A stretch of 64,000 nt of DNA from positions 13,638,001 through 13,702,000 of the forward strand of contig NC_058189.1 in the NCBI RefSeq assembly GCF_907165205.1, read 5' to 3'. This DNA comes from Coccinella septempunctata (taxonomy: Eukaryota; Arthropoda; Insecta; Coleoptera; Coccinellidae). This document shows, one piece after another, positions 1 through 12,689 of this stretch. Numbering within the stretch: position 1 is the stretch's first letter; each line of letters begins with the position of its first letter. The notes below the pieces were generated by a model that worked only from the letters and a program-made list of their open reading frames with translations, searched no databases and was not told where the DNA came from. The translations under genes and the position numbers were made by a program.

Positions 1-313
1 TAGCTTGAGGAAGGTTAATGTTGATTATCTTCTTTGGCTGAAGGTTGAGGATATTACATCAGTTAAGGATTTTAAAAAATCAACCCGAAGATTAAATGTA
101 TCTGATGCAGTGGTTGGGAATAAACGCATAATAACAAGAATGTTGAATTCTTCAACAAAAATCATCTTGCGTCAATACAAGTCAAAATAATTGAAGGAAG
201 TTTCAAGGCTAGAGGAACTTCACCTAAAAAAAATTGAGTTGAATTAACAATTAATAGGACAACTGGCTCGTATTTATGGCTGTTCATTTTTAATACTTTT
301 ATGGGATAATAAA

Positions 314-825
314 TCTAATATATAAAATTCTCGTGTCATAGTTTTCGTTACCGTACTCCTCCGAAACGTCTTGACCGATTTTGATGAAATTTTTTGTGCT
401 TATCCGGTATCTATGAGAATCGGCCAACATCTATTTTTCATCCCCCTAAATGTTAGGGGTAGTCCACCCCTAAATTTTTTTTTGTATTTTTTAGACAAAA
501 TTTTTAATTTCTATTTTTTTATGATACATCATACAAAAATACATACAATCCTCAATTTTCACCCTTCTACGATCAACCCTTATTTTTTAATAGCCATTTT
601 AGTAATTTAATCATTAGGAAATTATTTATATGGCAAAACAACGTTTGCCGGGTCAGCTATCTATGAGAATCGGCCAACATCTATTTTTCATCCCCCTAAA
701 TGTTAGGGGTAGTCCACCCCTAAATTTTTTTTTTATTTTTTAGACAAAATTTTTAATTTCTATTTTTTTATGATACAACATGGAAATTATTTATATAGCA
801 AAACAACGTTTGCCGGGTCAGCTAG
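314..825 (+). mobile_element. Non-autonomous Helitron, with internal tandem duplication
   Basis: It begins with TC after a host A and ends with CTAG before a host T, the expected Helitron insertion between A and T. The 3' end GTTTGCCGGGTCAGCTAG is typical of insect Helitrons. The hairpin CCCCTAAATGTTAGGGG lies upstream of it. The segment from about 409 recurs at about 659, and a first 3' end stops at GGTCAGCTA without completing CTAG. The element sits inside family A copy A1, whose relatives lack it. Confidence 0.85.
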
Positions 826-1275
826 TATTATAAATTTATTGATCCCATGATATTTACAATGTATAGAACAAGTCAAATGAAAAATTAATTTTTCTGGAAC
901 TTATTCTACGATGATATACGAAGAAAATCCTGTAGTAACTTTTCGCATTCGTTCACCCTATAATAAAATTCCCAAATGACACCACTTTTTCAGGTCTCCC
1001 AATAGAAGGAAATTTTTTGTCATCCATCCTCTTCCTTCACAATCTTTCAGATTGTGGAAACATTCAGCTAAAATATGAGTCGTTTAGATTCAGATGAAAC
1101 ATTAGGGATATAATTCACTTACATTGAATATATTCGCTACCGTCTGATATATTGTGGATTTTAGAATATCATTCGAATAAGGGGACCTGAATTCTAAATA
1201 GCACTTCCTTCTCTCTTTTTCAATCACTTTTGGCATTTTTGTAATATTTTGAAGTTGTGGCAACGGCGATATGAC

Positions 1276-1658
1276 CATAGATTAAATAGATGGAACATAA
1301 GCTATTTTCCAGACTGTTCATTTTTCCAATAATTCCCACTCCATGCAACCACCAATGAAATGAATTTTCGCTTGTATTCCCCTCCTGATCGCTTCAAAAT
1401 TTCTAAGACGGCGTGTGTACTTGTAATTGTCAAAATATTATTTCAATCATTCACGTCGTAATATTTTGGAAAATATGCAACGATGTGCCGTAAAAAAGTG
1501 TGTTTGAAATAAAAATGCATTTATACATGGAAAAGGAAAGCGATTCACTTATTCCGGTATTGGATATTTTATTCTTGTTTGAGTACACGACTTTATGAAA
1601 TCAGGGGAGGGAGTTAGGGGACGCCAGGGTCGAATTCTGTTTGTTTTATTAATCTATG
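1276..1658. mobile_element. 383-bp MITE with 8-bp target duplication (hAT- or P-like)
   Basis: The ends are inverted: CATAGATTAA at the left and TTAATCTATG at the right. The octamer GATATGAC flanks it on both sides (1268-1275 and 1659-1666). The other family A copies are uninterrupted at this point, which supplies an empty site. An 8-bp duplication fits hAT or P elements; no transposase is present to choose between them. Confidence 0.85.
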
Positions 1659-1771
1659 GATATGACATTATCGACATTTCATGAGTGCCAACCTTACTCC
1701 GTTCTAGTTACAAAAACTTGAGAAAATTATTTCTTGGTCAACTGAGTGTTAAAATAAAAGTGAATGGAGTA

Positions 1772-2904
1772 TAGAACCTAATTTTTTTTGAAATTTCTTC
1801 CTGAATTTCGATAAAAATTCTTGAAGGTCACGCCTAACTAATAAGGACAAAAAGTAACTTTACTTCATAACAATTTTCATACGAACTTCATAATAACTTT
1901 CATACGAATATCAGTCCATTATTCTATCCCGTTTTCATCCTTTGTCCTTCGAAAAAATATGGCGTCTCCAGTTTAAGCCGTCCGAACTCGAACATATACA
2001 ATAAGCGTCATAAATAACACCCCATTGTGTACCGCCAGGCTGTGGAAGGCCCCTCAGAACTGACCGCGGCTGCCTAAAAAACGGAATAATGGCCGATTAA
2101 ATTGAATTCCAGCATCCAGCCGAACACGTGGTCAACGTAAGAAGCGAGGAACAAGAACACAGAGGCGAAGCGAACTAATTGTGAGATACAATCAGATCGA
2201 GACTGGTTTCCCGCTATTTGTACCCGATGAATAAATATTTGGATATTCCGATTGAATAAAACGTGTTAAAATAGGCACACTTTCATGCGCCATTTTGAAA
2301 GTCGATTCGACTATTGTTAACAGCCGTTTAGACTGATAAGAGAACGGTAGCTGGTGAAATTATTCAGTGTTTTGTGCTGGCTAAGAAGAAATTAACAAGC
2401 GGACAGCACAAGCTGGCGCACGTGACAGTAATTTAGCAATTGAAAAATTCTCGTGAATTGCGACATAGTTCAGACAGCGTGCGTCAATTCCGGTAGTTCT
2501 GAATTTTTTCAGACTTGTTTATAATGTTATCCTAATAAATTATCCAAGTCTGTAACCTCGAAAGCCAAACGCAACTTTGTCAAAAATCGAAAAAATCGTT
2601 ATTTTTTCAAATTTTGAAGATTATAACCCTAAGGTATAAATTCTTGAAAAAATTTCTTCAGGAAGTTTTTGAAGTAGAATAAATTTAAAACAATATGGTA
2701 CCAGAACTGTCTCTGTATATAGAACCAAAACTTTCCGAGAATGAGCCTTTCAAAGTTCATATTTGTTTTAGGATTTCGCACTTTTTTACAATTCTGCCGT
2801 TTTGAAAAAACTTTGACGCTGATTACATTATCGATGCCCTGTACTTTTATAATGGGATGTTGAAGACGAAAATGAGAAGTGTGAAAGATGATGTTTAAGT
2901 TCAG
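1772..2904. other. Unassigned sequence with a C+G-richer patch
   Basis: No gene or repeat is recognised. About 1970-2200 is less A+T-rich than its surroundings and contains CACGTG at about 2127 and a donor-like GTAAGA just downstream, but short frames on both strands are closed quickly. It could be an old 5' exon or promoter; the evidence is weak. Confidence 0.3.
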
Positions 2905-3560
2905 CTACGAATAAAGGAGTGAAAAAGTTAATAAGTTTATACGTAACGAAATAGAGTTAGATTGAAAATTAAAAAAATGGATTAAGTTAGCCCTGTTGGA
3001 AGGTGCCGGTTGAGGTTTGTCCGTATCTATATTGACGTATGATGGTATATTCCCATCAGGGGATGGTGGTGACTTCTTATGCCCACAAGTGATCCTCCAT
3101 TTCGACATCTGGCAGATCGTCTTCTGGGATATCTCACAACCCTTCATGCAGCCACAGGAAATCATCTGCAGAAGTGTTGTTGGGCTGCATCTCTGGTCAT
3201 TATTTTTGGGTTGAGACCTTGTGGCGTTCCCTTCCAAGAATGAATAAATCTCGTCCATAGCCTCCTCAACAGTGGGATGATGACGATTTTTCCTGGACTT
3301 TCCTATTGGTGGTGTCTGGCAAAACCGATGATTCGAGCATCGAGGACTACTAAATCTGTATTCTAATATATGCGCTCTTTTATTTCAAGAGCCCATACAT
3401 CATAACGTTTCTCAGCTGCTTTAAAGTTTGTGGCACTGAGAGACAACTCTTCCGCAGTAAAAACAATGTTCGATTGGCTTCTTCTTTTCTGCCTGAGTGA
3501 ACTAAACTATATCAAGGCATCGTTCCATGCCCTCCCTCCACGAAAATATTGCGTCTTTAC
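2905..3560 (-). pseudogene. Possible retroelement remnant with a cysteine cluster
   Basis: A 117-codon open stretch (2905-3258, minus) reads through ISCGCMKGC and later ICQMSKWRITCG. This spacing of cysteines loosely resembles the cysteine-rich tails seen in some insect retroelement-associated proteins. The upstream minus-strand sequence to about 3560 continues in related frames but with stops. C+G content is higher than in the flanks. No catalytic domain is visible, and the identification is tentative; an unrelated decayed exon is equally possible. Confidence 0.25.
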
Positions 3561-4250
3561 GCTTCTGCCTTCAAATACATAAATCTAAATTAAAATCAAC
3601 TGCGTAATAAGGCAAGCAAATTATTAGTGAAACAACATTTCTCCATAAATAGATTTTGTTAGATCAAAATTCTCAACTAATGTTCTGATAGCAGATTAAT
3701 TATGCTTTCTCCTATGGTTTTCAAAATAATGATCATAAGATTGAGTTTTTTTCTTTGTAATGAAAATCTCAAACAATACCATACCCCCATAGAAATGCCT
3801 TCCAACTGTGCAAGATGAACGGTAAAACGAAAAAATTCGCCATTTCCAATGAATAATGCTCACATCCATAGTGAAATGTCATGCGACATAATAACAGCCA
3901 TTCAATTTTGAATCTTGAGGTGTATTCGAGTTATGATATTTCAGTGAAAATCTTACAATGAAAAAATTTCGAAAATCCTAATCCATTTTGTGACAGAATC
4001 ATCTATCTGCAAAGTCTAGCGAATAAAATTATGTTCATTGACTAGACCCTAGTCACTAGAGTTTTCTTTTTTCTATTTCAACAGTTTCGTAATTGTTAAT
4101 GCGATTAATGAAAATTAATCGCTAAAGACGGATCTGTCTAACACACTCCACCAACTATTGGATGAAATGATTCATGTTCGCCGAAGACAGCGAAAGTTTC
4201 CACTTCTGAAATAGAAGCTTATTCAACATTGAGACTAAACTAGTAAGGTA
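3561..4250. other. Unassigned A+T-rich sequence
   Basis: No coding frame of note, no inverted ends and no match to other parts of the window were seen. Confidence 0.4.
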
Positions 4251-4252
4251 TA

Positions 4253-5453
4253 CTCCATTCACTTTTATTTTACCACTCGGTTGGCCATGGAAATTTGACA
4301 CATTTCACTCTGGTATAGTACGAAAATACAGGGTTATGAAGCTTCTCAAAACATTTTTGGGTTTTAAATCAACGCTTTGTTGCCCGTTCTACGTAAAAGT
4401 TTCTGTTATTACGTATTTTATCACAATGTCGAATCTCTTCGGGAAATATGTGACGAACATAATTGAAGTTTATACAAACTGATTGAAGGTATACCAAATC
4501 TAGTTATTTGCATGGAAAAATTCAAGATATCAGTATAATAATAATGTCATAATATGCACTAGCTTGAGGAGAGTTAATGTTCGTTATCTTCTTTGGCTGA
4601 AGTTTGAATACGTTACATCAGTTGTAGATTTCAAAAATATTAACCCGAAGATGAAATGCATATGATGCAGTGGTTGGGAATGGGTATCTCCCGAAGCAAT
4701 TAACAGATAATTAAAAGAATGTTAAATTCTTCAACAAAAATCATCTTGCATCAATATAAGTAAAAGGAATTAAAGGAAGTTTCAAGTCAAGATGAACTTA
4801 CCTTTGAACAAAAATTTCACATGAATAAACAATTAACAGGACACCTGGTGCATATTTGTAGCTGTTCATCTTAATACATTGATATAATAATAATAATTTA
4901 GTATTTATTCGGTACCTTAAGACATTTATAATGTTAAGGACAAGTCCAATGAAAAATAGAAAAATCAATTTTCCGGAACTTATTCTACGATGACTTTCAT
5001 CGAAAATCCTGTAGTAAGCTTTTCACTCAAACACAAAATTCTCAAATGCCACCACTATTTTGGGTCTCCCAATAGAAGGAAATTCTTTGTCATTCTCTTC
5101 ATTCACAATCTTTCTGATTGTGGAAATATTCAGTTGAAATATAAGTCGTTTAGATTAAGATGAAACATTATATAAATTGTCTTACATTGAATATGTTCGC
5201 TACCGTCTGACGTATTGTGGATTTAAGAATATCAGGGTATAACTATTTGAATGAGCGGACCTGAATTCTAAATAGCACTGAAACCTTGTCTCTTTTTTCA
5301 ATCACTTGAGATTTTCGATAATAATGATATTGAGGCAACGGCGTTATTGCATTAACGACATTTCATGAGTGCCAACCTTACTCTGTTCTAGTTACAAAAA
5401 CTTGAGAAAATTATTTCATGGCCAACCGACTGCTAAAATAAATATGAATGGAG
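4253..5453 (+). mobile_element. Family A TA-flanked element, copy A2 (complete)
   Basis: This is the best-preserved reference copy, 1201 bp. The left end CTCCATTCACTTTTATTTTA continues to about 38 bp. It is matched in inverse at the right end, where CCAACCGACTGC leads into GAATGGAG. TA flanks both sides (4251-4252, 5454-5455). No long open frame exists in the interior. A TA target and long inverted ends point to Tc1/mariner-type mobilisation by a transposase encoded elsewhere. Confidence 0.85.
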
Positions 5454-5767
5454 TATATATCGAATCATGGTCACTGAAAATCATTAGAAGATAACTATAA
5501 TTATGAAATTATCTGCCAATATGAGTAAGTTGAAAGATAATTTTTTCATTTCTATTTTCTACAAATTTTCTCTCTTCTCCCTACCTTTTACACCGATCCC
5601 TTTTACCAATAACATAACATCATTTCCACTAAAAACGTCTTAAACTCTCACACTGCAGTTTTTATGGTAGATTCGTACCTACATGATTATTTCATTAGAG
5701 TTGGAAATAATAACATGTAGAGTACTTAACCTTACAGGATACGTTTCCTCTATTTGTCAACATTATA
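5454..5767. other. Unassigned sequence between two mobile elements
   Basis: Nothing recognisable between the family A right end and the CAGGGTG terminus at 5768. Confidence 0.4.
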
Positions 5768-6150
5768 CAGGGTGCTCCAACGAAAACTTATAACCTCGAT
5801 TTTCCGACTTTAGAATTAAAATATGGGAAATTGCTCGAATCCGTCAATTTCTGATTGGAGAAGGAACAACTTTTCAGCTTTTTTCATCCCCGTAACTTCA
5901 AACCCCTGACGGGGGTGAGCACAACCCTTGATCCTGAATAGGGGTGAGATGAGGGGTGTTGCGATAACTAATTTTGAAGATCGTATCGAGTGAACTCGTA
6001 TCTGACCCTAAAATTTCGCTTCAAAATATCTATCGATAATGAAATATAACAGCGAAAATCGAAAATAGTGAAAGAGTCATTGTAGAAATTATCTCGAGAA
6101 TATTATTCGTATCCAACACATTTCAGAGGTATATAGTAGTTATGTTGTTA
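5768..6150 (+). mobile_element. CAGGGTG-terminus element, single recognisable end
   Basis: TATA (5764-5767) is followed by CAGGGTGCTCC, the terminus shared by many elements here. The interior contains a short inversion-prone stretch, CCCCTGACGGGGGTGAG. The distal end was not found, so the right limit is approximate. Confidence 0.5.
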
Positions 6151-7073
6151 TTTTCTTGCCCAGAAAAGTATTAATTTTTCGTCCAAAAAATAGACGGACC
6201 ATGTTTTTGATAAACCTTAGTCTAACGTGAATTTTTAAGAACGTTACAAGTGTGTCAAAGCGATTGTGAATTTTTAGTAGGACTAAAATAATTATCAGAT
6301 AAAATATTCTGGATATACCATAATTTGACTTTTTTTAAAACCACTGATTTGCTCCAGCATACGTTGAAATTAAGAGTTCAATGAATATTCAAACCATTCA
6401 ATCCAAAAGATCCATTGAAGAGTCACCTAAGAAGTCAGAAATTTAGATATCTCGACTATACACATATGGATTAAATTCCAATTAATTCAAATTCGTGACT
6501 TGTGTACATACAGTAACAAGGTAATTGCTGGATTTTTTCTAGATAATCCTACGGGTATCTTCAAATCTGTCCTAATCATGAAACACTTGAATACAATAAT
6601 GATAATAAAGGTCAAAGCAAGCAACGGGATACCATTAGACAAGATAAGTGTTAAATCATGGTGACCTGATTTTGAAAACATTATATAGATCGTGCGATTT
6701 TCAACAGAAACAAACTAGGTCAGTCAAATTCAAAGCCACTGAATTCATTATACCAACTATTTACACAACAGAGGAACCCTTAAACAGCGTCCAACAATTC
6801 ATAAATAGAATAAATAGAAATAGAATAAATAGAATTTCAATGGCGTTATTTCGTAAACGTTGCACCGAAGAACTCGTTTTGCAGAAGTCGAATAAGTTCT
6901 AGCAAATAATTCAAGATTTAATGATGGAAGGGACAAATATTGAAATCTACTGAAGCTTTTTGACTGAAGCTATAGAAAACATAGGAATGTGGGCAGGTGT
7001 TGAGCGGGCACCGACAAAAATTGCTTCAAGCATTCAGCCCTGCTGATGATCCAAAGTGTGGAGCACTAATGTT
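6151..7073. other. Unassigned sequence with a short AATAGAAT-type repeat
   Basis: Apart from four imperfect repeats built on AATAGAATAAATAG at about 6797-6833, nothing is recognised. Confidence 0.35.
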
Positions 7074-7184
7074 CAGTTTAATACTAAATTTCCCTTTTAT
7101 TTTAAAGCCTCCCTTATTCATACTGAAAATGAAATTAAAGGAAGATTCAAAATTAAAGGGAATTTAAAATTGATTATGAAACTG
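7074..7184. repeat. Hairpin MITE L, copy 1 (degraded)
   Basis: The right arm AAAGGGAATTTAAAATTGAT mirrors the left arm ending in AAATTTCCCTTT. A cleaner relative lies at 42249-42367 with the same outer motif CAT-AATCAAA and inner AAAGGAAG. Length is about 111 bp. Confidence 0.6.
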
Positions 7185-7458
7185 GCCTTAATCGCTTTAT
7201 CTGAAAGTACCCACAATCACTATTGAAAAGTATTTCGGCGCATTGAATGAATGTACAGAGTGGGCAAATTTCGATGTTTCAGCACTACAACTTTCAAGCC
7301 AGAGAATATAGACAAAATCTGATAACCCATTCTCGTTCTCTTTTTCTGGGAAACTAACAAAATGAGTAGTCATTTTTGGCCACTTTCTTTTGTTTTCGAG
7401 TTATAAGCGAAAATTGGAAAAATGGCGATATCGAAATAAATTTATATCTCCACCTATA

Positions 7459-8390
7459 GAGTCATTCGGGGTAACAGAGCGCAGTGGGTAAGTGTGCGCA
7501 GTGCGTATATCTCGACTATGCAAAATGTATGAAAGAGGGGTTCATTTGGGTAAAGCAAGGGCGCAGAATCCCCAAATTAGTTTTTCATAGGAATGCGCCG
7601 TGCGACGTTTCGTTAACTTTTTATTTGCAATCAATCTAATTCACTAGTTTTCCTGTTAATTTTTAGCATCTCTGCACATTTTGCCAGGTACAAGTTCCGC
7701 GTGCGACAGTGTTAAACAATATTTTATTCGATCATGGGCATATTAATCTAAATATATAATAAAAAATTTTAGGTTCTCTTAGGTGCTCAACTCTATAAGA
7801 ACGTCAATTCAAATTTTGGCTTACTGGGGAAAGTGTGCGCGGGTAAGTGTGCGCATAGATTCATTATATGGGCATTAGTTCAGTGAGGAATAAATTATGA
7901 CATTTTTAATTTTCTTGATTAAGACTCAATCAATATTGTCCTATTTGTTCAGAAAAATATGAAGAGCCACCAACAGGGGAATGTATCAAGTGTTGTGTTC
8001 ACCAAGAATTGTGGCACGAACAATAATGCACTGCTTGTAAAAAGGCGCTTCTGTATTGACAATAAACAGCATTTCTCTAATATTGTAACATTTTGATGAC
8101 ATTATTTTGTTATTTGTTTTGATTGTGTGGTTCTCTAAGCACTGCGTTCACTTACCCCGTGAGGGTGCGCACACTTACCCGCAATACGGGGCATGTGAAC
8201 GCACTCCGACTTTCTCTATTAAATTCTTTTTTGCGGAAAGAAAACGTTTTTGTTTGTTTGGTTTTTGATGTTTTCTTATAGATTAGAAAATTCTCTATCT
8301 TATGAATATGTTTAAATTTTCCTAGCTTCAACATTTGAAACAGGGTATGGCTTGAAAGGCAAAAGTGAGCACAGTTGCCCCGAATGACTC
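7459..8390 (+). mobile_element. Pogo-like deletion derivative with PHD-like remnant
   Basis: Inverted ends GAGTCATTCGGGG and CCCCGAATGACTC are each flanked by TA (7457-7458, 8391-8392). The motif GGTAAGTGTGCGCA occurs near both ends and inside (about 7488, 7843, and inverted near 8167), as transposase-binding sites often do. At about 7960-8060 a frame reads EEPPTGECIKCC, then ELWHEQ, a stop, and CTACKK. Paired cysteines with WH resemble the PHD-like C-terminal finger found on some insect pogo-family transposases. The DDE catalytic region is missing, so this is an internally deleted, non-coding copy. The family call is inferred from the TA target plus the finger. Confidence 0.6.
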
Positions 8391-8629
8391 TACTGATGAT
8401 ATAGCTCTGAAATTAAAACATTATACAGGCACTTTTTTAAGTAGAATCCAGTGGCGTGATTGCCTTTTTAGCAAGATTTTGAATTACGAAGCTATGACCC
8501 AAAGTTATGTTTTTTTAAATGAGAACACTAGATTTCTGTGCAATTTTTTGAAAGCTTTATTTTCACTGATTTCAAAAATATATAACATCATATGGTTTGT
8601 ATCAATATAAATAATAGAAAATGGTCAAA

Positions 8630-8880
8630 AACCTTTTTTCTCAATATTTCTATGGTTTCTACTTCTGATGAGAATAGAAAAATATAGCATATTATGATAA
8701 CCACAATCTCCTCCTTTCATTTCTATGCTTCTAACTCAATTTCTCCAAGATTCAAATTTTGTGAAAATTGGTAAAAAGCATAGAAATAATGACATTGCCG
8801 GAAGGAGACTGCTAGTAATATAGAAAGTATTATTTTTCTGTGCTCGTCGAAAGTTGAAACCATAGATATTATTATTTCTA
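8630..8880. repeat. Imperfect ~250-bp palindrome
   Basis: TTTCTATGGTTTCTAC near 8646 is mirrored by GTTGAAACCATAGAT near 8853, and an inner pair (CATTTCTATGCTTC / AAGCATAGAAAT) lies around 8718 and 8778. This is the structure of an old fold-back MITE. The flanks show no clear duplication. Confidence 0.5.
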
Positions 8881-8890
8881 TAATATGAAG

Positions 8891-11800
8891 AAAGAGAGTA
8901 TTTTGATTTTGTTTTGGCCCCCAAGGCCCAACGGCTAGCAAGGCCCTTGATGGTAATTGCAAAAAGTTGTTTATACCACGGTGCTCACCCTCAAGTGCTT
9001 CATGTCAACAGTTTATATTCGATAATTGACAAAAACCAATTTATTTGTTATAGGAGTAATGAAATGCCAATAAGTTGAATCGATTCTACAATTTAACTAT
9101 TATATAAAAAATATCTATATACACCAGATTGACCAGATTCTATTCTCTATGCATCGAATTATAAACTCACCCCAATGCGTTCCATGAAAATCATTTTAGT
9201 GACAAATCCAAAAATGGTTCAATAATTCGAAGAAATACAACATTATTGCATAACTCAAAATCAAAAAAGTGCCACACATACCCACCCCATTGTGAAGATT
9301 GTGAAGTTAAGTTTCAGGTGAAAATATGCTTAGGCTTTTTTTCTAGAACAGTTTCATCAGCTTTTACTTGGTCTCATTATTTCATATTCATTATCTTACT
9401 TTTTATTTCGTTTATTTTCTTATATTTTTTCTCACTCTCGTATCGGCCAATGCTGTATAATCAATTCTTGTAATGAGGGCATAATGAGAACACGTTACAA
9501 AGTACCTAATTTCATATCTGAATATTGTTGTTTGTTTTATGACAATTCTTCAAAACAAATTTATCAGTTATTTCCTTCGGAACCCAGAAAAATTTCTTTG
9601 CCACAATTCCCATTGAGGATAAACCTACAAGGTTTTCACATGAGAACTAATCAGATAAGTTACCGCTGTCCAACGGAAATGCAGATAAGGAGATCTTGAA
9701 AAACAAAGGTTTGATTTAGATTTCATTTGAACAAGTCAATGACAAGTCTGAAAGAGGGTAGCGGCATATGTTCGTGAGAATTGAAAGGCATAATCAGTAC
9801 AGCTAATCATAAGTATCCCTATATTGGATTTATTGAATCGATCAAAATATAAGTATAATAGGTTTTCAAAAAAAATTTGAAGGGGTGTGAGAAACAAATT
9901 AAAATTTAATAAGGGGCAAATGAACATGAGAGGCGAACAGACATAGATATTTTCGACAATTCCCGTGATACTCTACAATAAGTATAAAAAGCGGTCCGTT
10001 AACCATAGGTTAGTATTGTAATAAACAAACTAATAACAAAATTTTACTATTTCGTCCAAAATGTCGATTTGCATGCACTATTTCAAGAAATTAAGTTGGT
10101 CTTTGAACCTTGAAACCCTAAAATTTTCATTTATGTGAGGGTCAATCAAATGAGTATTCAGTAAATGAAGTGAGACAGCTGAAAAATTGCAAAAGTTTGA
10201 CTAGGTATTATTACATCGACATTACAATTGGATTTCCACCATGAGATACGAAGTGTTGTCCTTGACATCTTGACGTCTTGATGTCATCGACGCAAGGTAT
10301 TTTTTTCTTTTTTTAATCTGGGAATAGTGGAGGGCCTTGCAAAATTATTTTTGATGCTGTTAGGTCAACACCTTGGGATATCTTGTTTGATTAATTGATT
10401 ATTTTTTTCTGAAAGTTCTTTGTCGATTTTGGATTTTTTGCCAGTAGTATTGAGCACCATCCTTAGTCTTTCCGTAACTGGTGCAGGGTTTTTCTTCAAG
10501 CTCTTCTTGTTCTACAAGATGTGAACATACAGAAGCTTCAGTTTTCTGGCCAAGCATTTAGAAATATTGAGAGGACTCATTAAAGATTTCTTTATTTTGG
10601 GTGGATTGTTAGGTCCATTACTTGGGATATTTTCGCCTTTTGCGTTGCTATAAGAATTAAGTAATTTAATGAAATTTTGTTTTTATCGTGAAATTGGTAT
10701 CTTTTTATACAGCAGTAGCAGGTACTGTCCAAACTACATTAAGGATATCTTACAATAAAAATGATCAACTGCATTGGCATGCAAAGGTGACATACGAAAA
10801 AAATTTAACTCAATTTAAAGCTTCTTCCAGAGCTACAGCTCTAAGGTACCATGGAGTGCAGCTTTTGTTTTTGTAGTCGATGTTGCAAAGCCTTGTGTGG
10901 CATAGTCACTGTTCAAGTATCGTCAAGAGAAGAATCATATCATCGTAGTGCATCTTTTCCTAGATCCCTACCCTATCCCTACCTAGATCCACCGTATTGG
11001 GTAAAGTTGGAATTTTCCTGAAATTAGTCAGACGAAAACTCTCGGGTGAAATCTTACAAATGCAGAGAAAATGCTATTTTCCCTAAACTACAATTTGAAG
11101 ACCTCTGAATGGAACATATCAGATACACTCATAGGTTCTTTCAAACGTAACGCTCAAATTTTTGGCTCTCTTATATTCACACCCTGCAGAACAAGAGGGC
11201 GAGGGATAATGCTTTGCATCTTGGGGAGAAAATCCAAAAGTAATGTGGAAAGTATAACTAGTCAAACTTTAGGCAATATTTCATCTATCCCACTGCAATG
11301 TTTAAAATAAAATAATTGAATTAATTTACCTTCTTAACTTCTTAGCTTCATACGTAAATATTCTTCAATTAACCATAAATGCATACTTGCAATGACATTC
11401 AAGAATATACAAGGTGGTCCAGAATTCTGTGCATTAATTCCTAGACCTGATTGTACATCCGAAAATATAGGTACCTAATTCTTTATTTACCCAAATTTTC
11501 TTCTCAAACTGGATAAGGGAGTAGCCTCTGAAAAAGTGAATTGAAGACTTTATGTCTTCCAAACGGTTTTTATGACGGAGTTCATATTTTGAAGGATATT
11601 AGATATTAGGGCAATTTATTTAATGTTACCGCCTATTCCATTCCGTATGAACAGGGTAGTTATTAAGTAGGTATATATTTTCAATTATTTGAATCAATCA
11701 GTTTAAAAATTGTTGCCTCAGACAAAAAAATTGCCTTGTTAGTATATATAGTAGTCTATTTTTTGATGTGTAGAGTGTAGACATGTAACGATTAGTTTGA

Positions 11801-12098
11801 ATAAATCGAAAACAGTGATCTATGGAATTATTATGCGTAGAGAAGTCTGAAGAACCAATTTTCAAAATGATCCATTCAAAGAGTTCGAAATGAAAAAAAT
11901 ATGACGTAGTAATCCTAACTTACCCTCCAAAACTACATAAGGGTAAAATAGATGGTGATATGTAATTAATTATCCTATGTCTTATAATTCACTCCCAAAA
12001 TTTTAACTCCTCATTAGATACCATATTCAATACAAAAAAATTTCATAAAGAAGTATACCCTTATTTTAGACGTAGTATGAACTCTAGCAATTAATGTA
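8891..12098. other. Unassigned, mostly unique A+T-rich DNA
   Basis: No gene is supported. A degenerate CAGGGTG-like terminus, ATATACAAGGTGGTCC, lies at about 11405. Short open frames are at chance level for this composition, and none has splice sites or recognisable domains. Confidence 0.4.
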
Positions 12099-12688
12099 CA
12101 GGATGGCAAAATTCGTTATCTACTGAGGGGATCTCGAGAGCTCGAAGCAAACGGATGACACAGCTCAATTTCAGAGGAACAAAAAATGGTGACAACCGCA
12201 GCCTCCTACGATTCTTCGTTTTTGAGTTATTAGAAAAGAATGAGATTTTGACGATTTCGAAAAGTTCTCATAACTTTTTTGTCTTTAAAGCTCCAGATCT
12301 GGAACTTGAACCTTCTTAGGCTCTTTTATACGTAGAATCTACAGAGAGAAGATCTTTTCTTACTCGACAATAACAAATTCAATAAAGTTTGCATTTAAAA
12401 AAACTAAAATTCGCCTAATGATTCGAAATGAAAACATAGTTCGAGCTCGTCAGTGGATTCTACGTGAAAAAGTGTCTGTAGAAGGTTTAAGTTTCAGATC
12501 TGTAACTTCAAAGACAAGAAAGTTAAACATTTTTTGCTAATAACTCAAAAACGAAGATTCGTAGGAGGCTACGGTTTTAACCATTATTTGTTTATCTGAA
12601 AAATAGCTAGGAAATGTGTCATCCGTTTTCTTCTGGCTCTTATAGTTCTCACGATCCCCTCAGTGGACAACGAATTTTGCCCACCCTG
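12099..12688. mobile_element. Family D palindromic element, CAGG(G/A)TG ends
   Basis: The left end CAGGATGGCAAAATTCGTT is mirrored by AACGAATTTTGCCCACCCTG at the right. The inverted arms run for over 200 bp each: CTCCTACGATTCTTCGTTTT at about 12211 pairs with AAAACGAAGATTCGTAGGAG at about 12549. TA flanks both ends. No coding capacity. Apart from its terminus it is unlike families B, C and F. Confidence 0.75.
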
Positions 12689-12689
12689 T

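Larger units (their letters stand above)
1..1769 (+). mobile_element. Family A TA-flanked element, copy A1 (left end outside window)
   Basis: From base 1 the sequence matches the interior of copy A2 (which has the same stretch from 4560), and it ends at GAATGGAG followed by TA, the shared right terminus. The left ~300 bp lie before the window. The copy is split by a Helitron (314-825) and by a 383-bp MITE (1276-1658); removing both gives collinearity with the other copies. No long open frame survives, so it is non-autonomous. TA flanks and long inverted ends suggest the Tc1/mariner group, but no transposase is present to confirm that. Confidence 0.8.
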
